Part shown: piece after piece, positions 14,685 through 22,910 of the stretch
Layout of the letters: every line of letters begins with the position of its first letter
How positions within the stretch are numbered: the first letter of the stretch is position 1
Origin: Oscillospiraceae bacterium
GTDB lineage: Bacteria; Bacillota_A; Clostridia; Oscillospirales; Oscillospiraceae
Reading direction: 5' to 3'
NCBI GenBank assembly: GCA_017459865.1
Contig: JAFUCD010000010.1
Coordinates: forward strand, 4,907 to 68,906
Length of the DNA: 64,000 nucleotides
Program-made: the position numbers and the translations under genes
Notes under the pieces: generated by a model
Databases searched by the model: none
What the model was told of the DNA's origin: nothing
Seen by the model: the letters and a program-made list of their open reading frames with translations, nothing else

Positions 14685-15593
14685 ATGAAAAAATCCATTA
14701 CCCGTGTATTGTCTTTGCTTCTGACGCTCGTGCTGCTCACCGGCGCTCTGGCAGGCTGCGCTTCGAAAAGCGGCGGCAGTGAGGCCGCTGTTGTGATCGG
14801 CTCCAAGGACTTTTCCGAGAGTCAGATTCTCGCTGAGATCTACGCCCTCGCGCTGGAGGACGCCGGCATCCCGGTGGAGCGCAAGCTCAGCATCGCGAAC
14901 TCCGCTGTCCATACCGCAATCACCACCGGGGAGATCGACCTCTACCCGGAATATACCGGCACGGGACTTCTTGCCGTTCTGAAGCTGCCGGTGGAGACGG
15001 ATCCGCAGAAGGTTTACGACATCGTCAAGGAGCAGTATCAGGAGCAGTTTGACGTCGTCTGGCTGGATTACGCCCAGGCCAACGACGGTCAGGGACTGGT
15101 CATCACGACTGCCGCCAGCGAGGAATACGGCATCAAGACCATTTCCGACCTGCAGAAGCACGCGACCGAGCTGCGCTTTGCCTCTCAGGGCGAGTTTGAT
15201 GAGCGCGAGGACGGTCTCCCGGCGCTGATCGCCACCTATGGCCCCTTTGACTGGAAGTCCTCCGCGGTCTATGAATATAACCTCCGCTATCAGATCCTCT
15301 CCTCCGGCGAGGCGGACGTCGCGCCCGCAGCCACCACGGAGGGCCAGCTGATCGAGGATGAGTTTACGCTGCTGGAGGACGACAAGCAGGTCTGGCCGCC
15401 CTACAACATCGCGCCGATCATCCGCGCGGAGGTGCTCGAGGCGCACCCGGAGATCGCCGATGTGCTCAACAAGATCTCTGCTCTCATCGACACCGAGACC
15501 ATCACCCAGCTGAACTATCAGGTGGACGTGGAAAAGCAGGAGTATGACGAGGTGGCGCAGGCGTTCTACGACTCCATCAAGGGGCAGCTCTAA
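14685..15593 (+). CDS. OpuC-type substrate-binding lipoprotein
   Basis: A 302-aa lipoprotein with lipobox LAGC (Cys25). Its mature sequence matches OpuAC/OsmX-type glycine betaine/choline-binding proteins: VVIGSKDFSESQILAEIYAL, TGEIDLYPEYTGTGL and a C-terminal VLNKISALIDTETITQLNYQ. Start 14685 has AAAGGA upstream; a reading from 14658 adds residues before the signal peptide and was rejected. The last base is shared with the next gene. It captures the importer's ligand on the cell surface. Confidence 0.9.
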   Translation: MKKSITRVLSLLLTLVLLTGALAGCASKSGGSEAAVVIGSKDFSESQILAEIYALALEDAGIPVERKLSIANSAVHTAITTGEIDLYPEYTGTGLLAVLKLPVETDPQKVYDIVKEQYQEQFDVVWLDYAQANDGQGLVITTAASEEYGIKTISDLQKHATELRFASQGEFDEREDGLPALIATYGPFDWKSSAVYEYNLRYQILSSGEADVAPAATTEGQLIEDEFTLLEDDKQVWPPYNIAPIIRAEVLEAHPEIADVLNKISALIDTETITQLNYQVDVEKQEYDEVAQAFYDSIKGQL

Positions 15594-16519
15594 TGGCGGA
15601 CTGTATCATCTCTGTCTGGAAGCGCTTCGGCATGCCGGAGGCGGCGGCGCCCTGGGTCGATACCTTTCTCATGGCAGAAGATCAAAAACTGATTTCGACC
15701 GTGGAAAAACCGTCCTTCACCGCCGGAGATCTCTCCGAGATCTTCGGCGCTGCGGCGGCGGATTACCTCGCCTCGGCATACCGGCGCGGCATTGTCAGTC
15801 TTACGGATGAGGTTGAACGGCGCTACCGCTTAAATAATTTTTACGGCATGCTGGACATCTTCGCCATCACGGAGGCGCAGCGGTATCGCGCATTGCCGGA
15901 GGATGTGCGGCTTAAGCTGGACGCGTGGTATTTCTCGGAATACTGTGCCGGGCTGGACGACTCGGATATGCCAACGGCAGACGAGATCCTGCCGCTGGAG
16001 GAGGTGCTGCGCTTCATCGACGCGCAGGACCGTCCGGTCTATCTGAACTATTGCGACTGCCGCTCGCTGCGCGGCGAGTGCGGTCTGCCCACACAGACCT
16101 GCATCACCTATAAAAGCATGCCGAACACCTTTGCCCACCGGGGTCTCTCCGAGCGGATCGACGCCGAGCGCGCCAAGCAGATCGTCCGCCAGGCGGACCG
16201 TGCGGGGCTGATGCACACGGTCAACCCCAACGGGATCTGCAGCTGCTGCGGCGACTGCTGCTATCTCTTCCGTGCCCAGCGCGAGCGCGGCAGCCACGGC
16301 GTCTGGCCTAAAACGGAACGCATCATCGCGCTGGACGCCGACCGCTGCATCGGCTGCGGTCTATGTACCAGGAGATGTCATTTCGGTGCGCTGACACGCG
16401 AGGGCCGAAAGATCCATCTGCATGCAGAGCAATGCGCAGGCTGCGGTATCTGCGCCACGGCCTGCCCCGGCGGGGCGCTTCGGCTGAAGGAGCGTGCGCC
16501 GCGAAATGAACAGAAATGA
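15593..16519 (+). CDS. 4Fe-4S ferredoxin-domain protein inside the OpuC-type operon
   Basis: A 308-aa cytoplasmic protein with no signal or membrane segments. The N-terminal ~130 residues resemble a winged-helix-like fold (YLASAYRRGIVSLTDEVERR). Cysteine groups follow: CDCRSLRGEC, CSCCGDCC, then two classical 4Fe-4S motifs CIGCGLCTRRCHF and CAGCGICATACPG at the C-terminus. It resembles 4Fe-4S proteins found beside anaerobic oxidoreductases. It is translationally coupled to the binding-protein gene, and the ATPase gene follows after 9 nt. An electron-transfer or redox-sensing role in use of the imported compound is possible; no function is established. Confidence 0.75.
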   Translation: MADCIISVWKRFGMPEAAAPWVDTFLMAEDQKLISTVEKPSFTAGDLSEIFGAAAADYLASAYRRGIVSLTDEVERRYRLNNFYGMLDIFAITEAQRYRALPEDVRLKLDAWYFSEYCAGLDDSDMPTADEILPLEEVLRFIDAQDRPVYLNYCDCRSLRGECGLPTQTCITYKSMPNTFAHRGLSERIDAERAKQIVRQADRAGLMHTVNPNGICSCCGDCCYLFRAQRERGSHGVWPKTERIIALDADRCIGCGLCTRRCHFGALTREGRKIHLHAEQCAGCGICATACPGGALRLKERAPRNEQK

Positions 16520-16528
16520 GGCGATCTT

Positions 16529-17290
16529 ATGGCAGCTGCGGTGGAGTTTCGCAATGTCGTAAAAAAATTTCCCGGCGCGAGCTATAACGCGCTGGACCAT
16601 GTGGATCTTCAGATCGAAGAGGGCGCGCTCGTGACGGTGCTCGGCACCTCCGGCTGCGGCAAGACCACGCTCATCAAGCTCATCAACCGCATCTATGAGC
16701 CGGACGAGGGAGAGATCCTGCTGAGCGGTAAGAACATCCAGCAGATCGATCCCATCACGCTGCGCCGGGGCATCGGCTATGTGATCCAGCAGATCGGTTT
16801 GTTTCCGCACATGACGATCTATGAAAACATTGCCACGGTGCCGAAGATCCTGAAATGGGACAAGGACCGGATCGATGCGCGCGTGGCGGAGCTGCTCCGG
16901 CTGGTGGATCTGCCGCCGGAGGAGTTTCAAACCCGCTATCCCCGCCAGCTCTCCGGCGGGCAGCAGCAGCGTGTGGGTCTGATCCGCGCGCTGGCTGCGG
17001 ATCCCTCGCTGATGCTGTTTGACGAGCCCTTCGGTGCCATCGACGCGATCAACCGCGCCAATCTGCAGGATGAGCTGCTGCGCATCCACCGACAGTCGAA
17101 CAAGACTTTTGTCTTTGTCACGCACGATGTCGGCGAGGCGCTCAAGCTGGGCACCCGCGTGCTCATCATGGACCACGGCGCGATCCAGCAGTACGCCGCG
17201 CCCGAGGAGATCCTCGCGCACCCGGCCAACGCCTTTGTCGAGGCGCTGATCCGCACCGGGCGGCAGGAGTCGGAAGGAGCGGAGGGCTGA
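16529..17290 (+). CDS. OpuC-type ABC importer ATP-binding protein
   Basis: A 253-aa ABC ATPase of the quaternary amine uptake (OpuCA/ProV) group. Walker A is GTSGCGKTT, Q-loop YVIQQIGLFPHMTI, signature LSGGQQQRVGLIRAL and Walker B LMLFDEPFGAID. Canonical OpuCA carries two C-terminal CBS domains for ionic-strength sensing (about 380 aa). This protein stops after the ATPase domain, so osmotic control looks absent, consistent with a nutritional substrate. It abuts the second permease with no gap. Confidence 0.9.
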   Translation: MAAAVEFRNVVKKFPGASYNALDHVDLQIEEGALVTVLGTSGCGKTTLIKLINRIYEPDEGEILLSGKNIQQIDPITLRRGIGYVIQQIGLFPHMTIYENIATVPKILKWDKDRIDARVAELLRLVDLPPEEFQTRYPRQLSGGQQQRVGLIRALAADPSLMLFDEPFGAIDAINRANLQDELLRIHRQSNKTFVFVTHDVGEALKLGTRVLIMDHGAIQQYAAPEEILAHPANAFVEALIRTGRQESEGAEG

Positions 17291-17923
17291 ATGCTGCAGT
17301 ATTTTGCGAAATATTATCCACGCCTGCTGCAGGCGCTGTTGGAGCATTTGGAGATCGTGCTGATCACGCTTTTGATCTCCATCGCGCTTGCTGCGGTCCT
17401 CACGCTGCTGATCCGCCGCAGCGAGCGGCTGAGCAACGCCGTGGTGCAGGTGTTCGGCGCGGTCTATTCCATTCCCAGTCTTGCGCTGTTCGCCCTGCTC
17501 ATCCCCATCACCGGGCTGGGCGAAAAAACGGCGATCCTGGTGCTTGTGGTTTATAACCAGTTTTTGCTCATCCGCAATTTTCTCGCGGGGCTGGAGAGCG
17601 TGGACAAAAGCGTCGTGGAGGCGGCCTACGGCATGGGCATGAGCGAGGCGCAGGTACTCAGCTGGATCGAGCTGCCGCTCTCCGCGCCGCTGATCATCGC
17701 AGGCGTTCGTCTCGCGCTGATCTCAACCATCGGCATCGCCACCATCGCCGCCACGATCAACGCCGGCGGTCTCGGCAATCTGCTCTTTGACGGCATGCGC
17801 ACCATGAATACCTACAAGATCCTCTGGGGCGCGCTGTTCTGTGCCGTGATCGCCCTGCTGGCGGACGGCATCTTAAAACGCGTCGAGCTCCACATTCAAA
17901 AGAAGGCAGGTATGGAAGCATGA
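17291..17923 (+). CDS. OpuC-type ABC importer permease (2)
   Basis: A 210-aa permease homologous to the one at 14021. It shows YSIPSLALFALLIPITGLGEKT, coupling loop EAAYGMGMSEAQVLSWIELP and INAGGLGNLLFDGM. It completes the heterodimeric importer with the permease at 14021, the lipoprotein and the ATPase. The last 4 nt overlap metY, tying the importer to O-acetylhomoserine-dependent sulfur assimilation. Confidence 0.9.
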   Translation: MLQYFAKYYPRLLQALLEHLEIVLITLLISIALAAVLTLLIRRSERLSNAVVQVFGAVYSIPSLALFALLIPITGLGEKTAILVLVVYNQFLLIRNFLAGLESVDKSVVEAAYGMGMSEAQVLSWIELPLSAPLIIAGVRLALISTIGIATIAATINAGGLGNLLFDGMRTMNTYKILWGALFCAVIALLADGILKRVELHIQKKAGMEA

Positions 17924-19215
17924 GTTACGAAGCATATAAAGATCCCACGCTGGGTTTTACCACCAAGCAGCTCCACGCGGGCTATAATCCTGCGGAGCAC
18001 TACCGCTCCAAGGCCGTGCCGATCTATCACACGGCGGCCTTTGAGCTGGGCGACTATGACCGTTGCGTGCGTCTGTTTGAGTATGCCGAGGAGGGCCATT
18101 CCTATGTGCGCTTCTCCAACCCGACCAACGATGTGCTGGAAAAACGCATCGCGGCGCTGGAGGGCGGCGCAGCGGCATTGGCGATGGCCTCCGGCATGGC
18201 AGCCATCACGAATACGCTTCTGAACCTTGCAAACGCTGGCGATGAGATCCTCGCCGTGCAGACGCTCTACGGCGGCAGCACCACGCTGCTGCGGGATGTG
18301 CTGCCGGATTACGGCATCACGGGCCGCTTCGTGGAGGACGAAAACGACATCGAATCCTATCGCCGCGGCATCAACGAAAAAACAAAAGCGATCTACATCG
18401 AATGTCTCGGGAATCCCGGCATCAATATTGTGGATTTCCAGGCGATCGCCGACCTTGCCCATGAGCATGGCATCCCTGTCGTGATCGACAATACCTTTGC
18501 CACGCCTTATCTCTTCTGTCCCTTTGAGCACGGCATCGACATTGTCTGCTACTCCGCCACCAAGTATCTCGCCGGGCACGGCACGATCATCGCCGGCCTG
18601 GTCGTGGAAAAGGGCGGCTTCAACTGGCTGAATGGCAATTTTCCGCAGTTTGAAAAGTTCTTTGAGGAATACGCCGGCTCCATCGAGGAGAAGACCCTGC
18701 GGGAGCAGATGTTCACCAAGCGGCTGCGCATCCGCTATCTCACGGAGTTCGGCCCCCACATGAGCCCGCAGAACGCGTTTTATCTCCTGCAGGGCATGGA
18801 GACGCTCTCTCTGCGTATGGAGCGCCATGTGTCGAACGCTCGCAGCATCGCAGAGTATTTGAGCGGCAATCCCCATGTGGAATCCGTCAACTATCCCGCG
18901 CTGGAGGGGAACCCCTATCACGTGCTGAGCGAGCGGTATTTCCCCAAAGGTCCCGGCGCGATCTTGTCCATCAATGTCAAAGGCGGACGAGCGGCCGCAC
19001 TTCGGGTTCTGGAAAAGGTGCGGATCTTTGATTACATGGTGAATGTTGGCGACGCCAAGTCACTCATCGTCCACCCCGCGTCCTCTACGCATTTTCATCA
19101 GTCTCCCGAAGAGCGCGCCAAAGCGCGGGTGTATGAAAACACGCTCCGGCTCTCCGTCGGCATCGAGGACGTCGAGGATCTGATCGCGGATCTGGAGCAG
19201 GCGCTGGAGCCTTAA
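17920..19215 (+). CDS. metY: O-acetylhomoserine sulfhydrylase (MetY)
   Basis: A 431-aa PLP enzyme of the O-acetylhomoserine aminocarboxypropyltransferase family, the usual MetY length. Features are TKQLHAGYNP at the N-terminus, YVRFSNPTNDVLEKRIAALE, IDNTFATPYLFCPFEHGID and the PLP lysine in YSATKYLAGHGT; the long insertion after it (GNFPQFEKFFEEY) is typical of MetY rather than MetB. It condenses O-acetylhomoserine with sulfide or methanethiol to homocysteine or methionine in the cytoplasm. Its coupling to the importer suggests that the imported compound supplies sulfide or methanethiol (inference). Confidence 0.92.
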   Translation: MSYEAYKDPTLGFTTKQLHAGYNPAEHYRSKAVPIYHTAAFELGDYDRCVRLFEYAEEGHSYVRFSNPTNDVLEKRIAALEGGAAALAMASGMAAITNTLLNLANAGDEILAVQTLYGGSTTLLRDVLPDYGITGRFVEDENDIESYRRGINEKTKAIYIECLGNPGINIVDFQAIADLAHEHGIPVVIDNTFATPYLFCPFEHGIDIVCYSATKYLAGHGTIIAGLVVEKGGFNWLNGNFPQFEKFFEEYAGSIEEKTLREQMFTKRLRIRYLTEFGPHMSPQNAFYLLQGMETLSLRMERHVSNARSIAEYLSGNPHVESVNYPALEGNPYHVLSERYFPKGPGAILSINVKGGRAAALRVLEKVRIFDYMVNVGDAKSLIVHPASSTHFHQSPEERAKARVYENTLRLSVGIEDVEDLIADLEQALEP

Positions 19216-19238
19216 GGCGAAAAACGGGAGGAAAACAA

Positions 19239-20045
19239 TTGACCCTGTATCAAAAATATCAGACCCTTCGCGCCCATCTGAAATCTCTGGGAAGCGCGGT
19301 GGTGGCGTTTTCGGCGGGGGTGGATTCCACCTTCCTGCTCTATGTGGCCCATGACGTGCTGGGCGAAAACTGCGTCGCCGTCACGGCGGCGTCTCATTCG
19401 CTGCCGAAGCGGGAGCTGGAGGAGGCGAAGACCTTCTGCTCAGAGCGCGGCATCCGCCATATCATCGTGGAGTCGGAGGAGCTGGAGATCGAGGGCTTCC
19501 GTCAGAACCCGAAAAATCGATGCTATCTCTGCAAGCGAGAACTGTTCACCAAGCTCCGGGCGGTGGCGCAGGCGGAGGGTCTTGCCGCCATTCTGGAGGG
19601 CTCCAACCTCGACGATGAGGGCGACTACCGGCCCGGCCTGCAGGCGGTCGAGGAGCTGAAGATCGAAAGCCCCTTGCGCCGCGCCTGCTTTACCAAGGAG
19701 GACATCCGCGCGCTCTCCAGAGAGTTCGGCCTCCCGACGGCGGAGAAGCAGTCCTTTGCGTGTCTGTCGTCTCGATTCGCATACGGCGAGACGATCAGCG
19801 AAGAGCGCCTCTCCATGGTGGACCGCGCCGAGCAGCTTCTCTTGGACCTCGGCTTTCATCAGGTGCGCGTGCGCGTCCACGGCGACCTTGCGCGCATCGA
19901 GGTGGGCGAGACGGAGCTTGTCCGCGTACTGGAGCACCGGGCGAAGATCGACGATGCCCTGCGCGGCTTCGGCTTTGCCTATGTGTCGCTGGATCTGAGG
20001 GGTTACCGCACCGGGAGTATGAACGAGGTGATCGGACATGTGTGA
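19239..20045 (+). CDS. larE: LarE-like ATP-dependent sulfur transferase
   Basis: A 268-aa PP-loop protein of the LarE family. The loop reads SAGVDS (25-30; usually SGGVDS), NRCYLCK is at 93-99, and Cys175 in FACLSSRF matches the sacrificial cysteine (Cys176 in Lactiplantibacillus LarE) that donates sulfur to the nickel-pincer nucleotide precursor. TTG start at 19239 with GGGAGG about 7 nt upstream. No larB or larC is in the window. It overlaps the downstream amidotransferase by 8 nt and sits with a glutamate-cysteine ligase-like gene, so it may serve another thiolation pathway. Confidence 0.85.
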   Translation: MTLYQKYQTLRAHLKSLGSAVVAFSAGVDSTFLLYVAHDVLGENCVAVTAASHSLPKRELEEAKTFCSERGIRHIIVESEELEIEGFRQNPKNRCYLCKRELFTKLRAVAQAEGLAAILEGSNLDDEGDYRPGLQAVEELKIESPLRRACFTKEDIRALSREFGLPTAEKQSFACLSSRFAYGETISEERLSMVDRAEQLLLDLGFHQVRVRVHGDLARIEVGETELVRVLEHRAKIDDALRGFGFAYVSLDLRGYRTGSMNEVIGHV

Positions 20046-20805
20046 GCTCTTTGGCTTCTCTGGACGCGCACCGCGCGATCTCGCTCCGGAGCTGCGCGTG
20101 TTTTTCAGCCATGGCGCGCAAAACCCAAACGGCTGGGGCATGGCGCAGCGCACGGGGGGCGTCTTCCGGCTGGAGACCGAGGCGGCGCCTTCCCACGAGA
20201 GCGCCTATCTCTCGGAGCTTTTGGAAAACCCCGTCACGAGCGCGCTGCTCCTGGCACACATCCGCAAGGCGACTATCGGCGACATCCGATTGGAAAACTG
20301 TCATCCGTTCTACGGTCAGGACGCCTCAGGCCGTGGCTGGATGCTGATGCACAACGGAACCGTGTTTTCCGGTCTCAGCACGCAGGGCTTTCGTGACCGT
20401 CTGCGCGGCACCACGGACAGCGAGCTGCTGTTTTATTATCTTTTAGAGCGGCAGAACACCGCCATCGCCCAGAAGGGTGCGGCGCTGACCGCGCAGGAGC
20501 GGTTTCTCGTCTCCGAGGCGCTGATCGTACCGATATCGCGGCGCAACAAGCTGAATCTGATCTTTACGGATGGGGAACTGCTGTACGTCCATGTGAACAT
20601 GCGCGGCACGCTCCATTCACGCAGTCTGCCGGAGGGAACGCTCTTTTCAACGCTGCCGCTGACAGACGACGCGTGGGAGGCTGTCCCGATGACCAGGCTG
20701 CTCGCCTATGAAAACGGCGTTCCGGTGATTGAGGGACAAAACCACGGCAATGAGTATATCCCCGGCGTCGAGCAGGCGTCTTCGCCGCTGGACTTTGTGA
20801 TCTGA
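20038..20805 (+). CDS. Class II glutamine amidotransferase (YafJ/EgtC-like)
   Basis: A 255-aa Ntn hydrolase. After Met removal, Cys2 is the nucleophile (MCELFGFSG), followed by NPNGWGMA, LLLAHIRKATIGD and ENCHPF, the gamma-glutamyl-binding motifs of stand-alone class II amidotransferases such as YafJ and EgtC. No partner synthetase domain is fused. It overlaps larE and is followed by a glutamate-cysteine ligase-like gene. In ergothioneine synthesis EgtA (ligase) and EgtC (class II hydrolase) act on gamma-glutamylcysteine conjugates, so a comparable cycle is possible here, but the other ergothioneine genes are not seen. Confidence 0.85.
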   Translation: MCELFGFSGRAPRDLAPELRVFFSHGAQNPNGWGMAQRTGGVFRLETEAAPSHESAYLSELLENPVTSALLLAHIRKATIGDIRLENCHPFYGQDASGRGWMLMHNGTVFSGLSTQGFRDRLRGTTDSELLFYYLLERQNTAIAQKGAALTAQERFLVSEALIVPISRRNKLNLIFTDGELLYVHVNMRGTLHSRSLPEGTLFSTLPLTDDAWEAVPMTRLLAYENGVPVIEGQNHGNEYIPGVEQASSPLDFVI

Positions 20806-20819
20806 AGGGTGTGGGGAAC

Positions 20820-22208
20820 ATGTCAAATCTCGCATTGGATCAGGCAGTTTATCAGAAATATATCGCGCCGACCGCGCGGCCGCGCACGCCCGCCGTGGGT
20901 GTGGAGCTGGAGTTCCCGGTGGTGAATCTTACGGGAGGTCCGGCGGACTTTTCGCTGATCCACCGCGTTACGGAGGCTTTCGTCATACGCTTCGGCTTCG
21001 GCGATCAGAAGCTGGACGACGAGGGGAACATCTACGCAGCTGTGGATGAAGAGACCGGCGACTGTCTCTCCTTTGACTGCAGCTACAATACGTTGGAGCT
21101 GTCCTTCGGAAAGGAAACGGACATCGGCGTGATCGACGGTCGCTTCCGGACCTATTACAGCTTTCTGCAGGAGCGGCTGCTGCGCGAACACCATACGCTC
21201 ACCGGCATGGGCATCAACCCCGGCTGGCGGGTGAACCGGCACCAGCCTGTGCCGAACGGACGTTACCGGATGCTGCTGCACCATCTGTCGAGCTACCCGG
21301 CGTACGGCGACGCGATCCCGTTTCACAGCCATCCGGATTTCGGCCTCTTTGCCTGCGCGTCGCAGGTGCAGCTCGACGTGGAAACAAAGGACATCGTCTC
21401 GACGCTGCACACGTTTTCTAAGCTGGAGCCGTATAAATCGCTGCTGTTCGCAAACTCTCTCTTCGATGCGGACGGCGGATGGCTCCTTGTGCGGGACTGG
21501 TTTTGGCGCGAGAGCGTCCACGGTCTGAACCGAAAAAATGTGGACTATTACGACGACACGATCCAGACGCTCCCGGAACTCACGGATTACATCGAGCAGA
21601 CAAGCATCTTCTGCGCAGAGCGTGACGGGCGGTACTTAAACTTTACGCCCACGCCGCTGAAGCAGTACATCGAGACCGACGCCATGGAGGGTGCGTTTTT
21701 CGAAAACGGCGCCTACCACACCACGATCTTTCATCCCTGTCTGGAGGATCTGGCTTATCTGCGTTCCTATAAGCTGGAGGATCTGACCCATCGCGGCACG
21801 ATCGAATACCGCAGCGTCTGTCAGCAGCCGGTGCGTCAGGTCATGGCCGCGGCGGCCTTCCACGCCGGGCTCGCGGAGGTGCCGGAGCAGGTGCGCGATT
21901 TTCTAACCGCCGATCATGCGCTCTACGGACACGGACGGACCACCGCCGAGCTGCGCGACCAGATCAACCGCCGCGGTCTTCCGGATTGGGCGGACCGCAA
22001 AGCGGTCTCGAACGCAATGCTGGAGCTGCTGGAGCTAGCGCGTGCGGGACTGGAGCGGCGCGGCAGGGGAGAGGCGCGATTTTTAGAGCCGCTCTATCCG
22101 AGGGCTGAACAGCTTCTCAGTCCTGCGCAGGAGCTGCGCGACGCGCTCAAATCCGGCAAAACCATGGAAACTATGATCCGAAGGTATGCAGACCTGACCG
22201 GATCTTGA
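20820..22208 (+). CDS. Glutamate-cysteine ligase-like (GCS2 superfamily) enzyme
   Basis: A 462-aa ATP-dependent carboxylate-amine ligase. AVGVELEFPVVNL holds the metal-binding glutamates, NTLELSFG and GMGINPGWR follow, and CASQVQLDVETKD resembles the substrate-binding strand of the GCS2 family. The likely product is gamma-glutamylcysteine or a gamma-glutamyl conjugate of another amine or thiol. Start ATG 20820 is taken; an in-frame GTG at 20811 is possible since the purine-rich stretch serves either. It lies 14 nt after the class II amidotransferase and runs into the ECF S-component gene. Confidence 0.75.
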   Translation: MSNLALDQAVYQKYIAPTARPRTPAVGVELEFPVVNLTGGPADFSLIHRVTEAFVIRFGFGDQKLDDEGNIYAAVDEETGDCLSFDCSYNTLELSFGKETDIGVIDGRFRTYYSFLQERLLREHHTLTGMGINPGWRVNRHQPVPNGRYRMLLHHLSSYPAYGDAIPFHSHPDFGLFACASQVQLDVETKDIVSTLHTFSKLEPYKSLLFANSLFDADGGWLLVRDWFWRESVHGLNRKNVDYYDDTIQTLPELTDYIEQTSIFCAERDGRYLNFTPTPLKQYIETDAMEGAFFENGAYHTTIFHPCLEDLAYLRSYKLEDLTHRGTIEYRSVCQQPVRQVMAAAAFHAGLAEVPEQVRDFLTADHALYGHGRTTAELRDQINRRGLPDWADRKAVSNAMLELLELARAGLERRGRGEARFLEPLYPRAEQLLSPAQELRDALKSGKTMETMIRRYADLTGS

Positions 22209-22237
22209 TTATCCGAACCCTGAAAGGAATCCTTATC

Positions 22238-22741
22238 ATGCAAAATAAAACCAAAAAAATCGTCTTTCTCGCGCTGCTGGCGGCACTATGCTGCGTCGCG
22301 ACCATGGTCATCCCGATTCCCACACCGACCGGCGGTTATCTGAACGCGGGCGATATCATCGTTGTTTTTGCCGCTTTGGTCGTCGGTCCCGTTTGGGGAG
22401 GCGTTTCCGCAGGCGTGGGCTCCATGATGGCGGACATCCTCGGTGGCTACGCGGCTTACGCGCCGGGCACCCTGATCGCAAAGGGCCTGGCGGCTCTGAT
22501 CACGGGGTTTGTGTTCCGTCGCACCAAAAAAGCGATCCCTGCCGCGATCTGCGGCGAGCTCGCGATGGCAGCCGTTTACTTTGTGTACGAGGCTGTGGTG
22601 CTTGGCTTTGGCCTCGGCGCGGCTGTGGAGATCCTCGGAAACCTCATGCAGGGCGCCGTCGGTGTCATTGGCGGCGTGACGCTTTACTATGCGCTGCGGC
22701 GTGTTCCGGAGATCCAGAAGCTTTCCGGAAATGCATCATAA
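22238..22741 (+). CDS. ECF transporter substrate-specific (S) component
   Basis: A 167-aa membrane protein with about six spans, matching the small S-components of energy-coupling-factor transporters. KIVFLALLAALCCVATMV carries the AAxxxA-type helix for T-component docking, followed by YLNAGDIIVVFAALVVGP and GVGSMMADILGGYAAYAPGT. Start 22238 is chosen for GAAAGGA upstream; a reading from 22205 lacks a ribosome site. Energising EcfAA'T subunits are not in the window, so it must share them. The substrate is unknown; as the last gene of a sulfur/thiol operon, a vitamin or thiol precursor is plausible. Confidence 0.88.
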   Translation: MQNKTKKIVFLALLAALCCVATMVIPIPTPTGGYLNAGDIIVVFAALVVGPVWGGVSAGVGSMMADILGGYAAYAPGTLIAKGLAALITGFVFRRTKKAIPAAICGELAMAAVYFVYEAVVLGFGLGAAVEILGNLMQGAVGVIGGVTLYYALRRVPEIQKLSGNAS

Positions 22742-22746
22742 TCAGA

Positions 22747-22791
22747 ACCCCTCTGAGATCCTGCTGCTTTTGCTCAGAAGCTCAGAGGGGT
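22747..22791. terminator. Terminator hairpin after the sulfur operon
   Basis: ACCCCTCTGAG (22747-22757) pairs with CTCAGAGGGGT (22781-22791). It lies between the ECF gene and the convergent AraC gene. No strong T-tract follows on the plus strand. Confidence 0.65.
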
Positions 22792-22910
22792 GCTGCATTT
22801 GCGTAATAACGAATATCTCCCGAAGTGCAAGTTGACGCACCGATCGTTTGACTCTATATACGACCCACTGATAAAGCGGGTGGACTCCGATCGGACGCAG
22901 ACTCAAGCGG

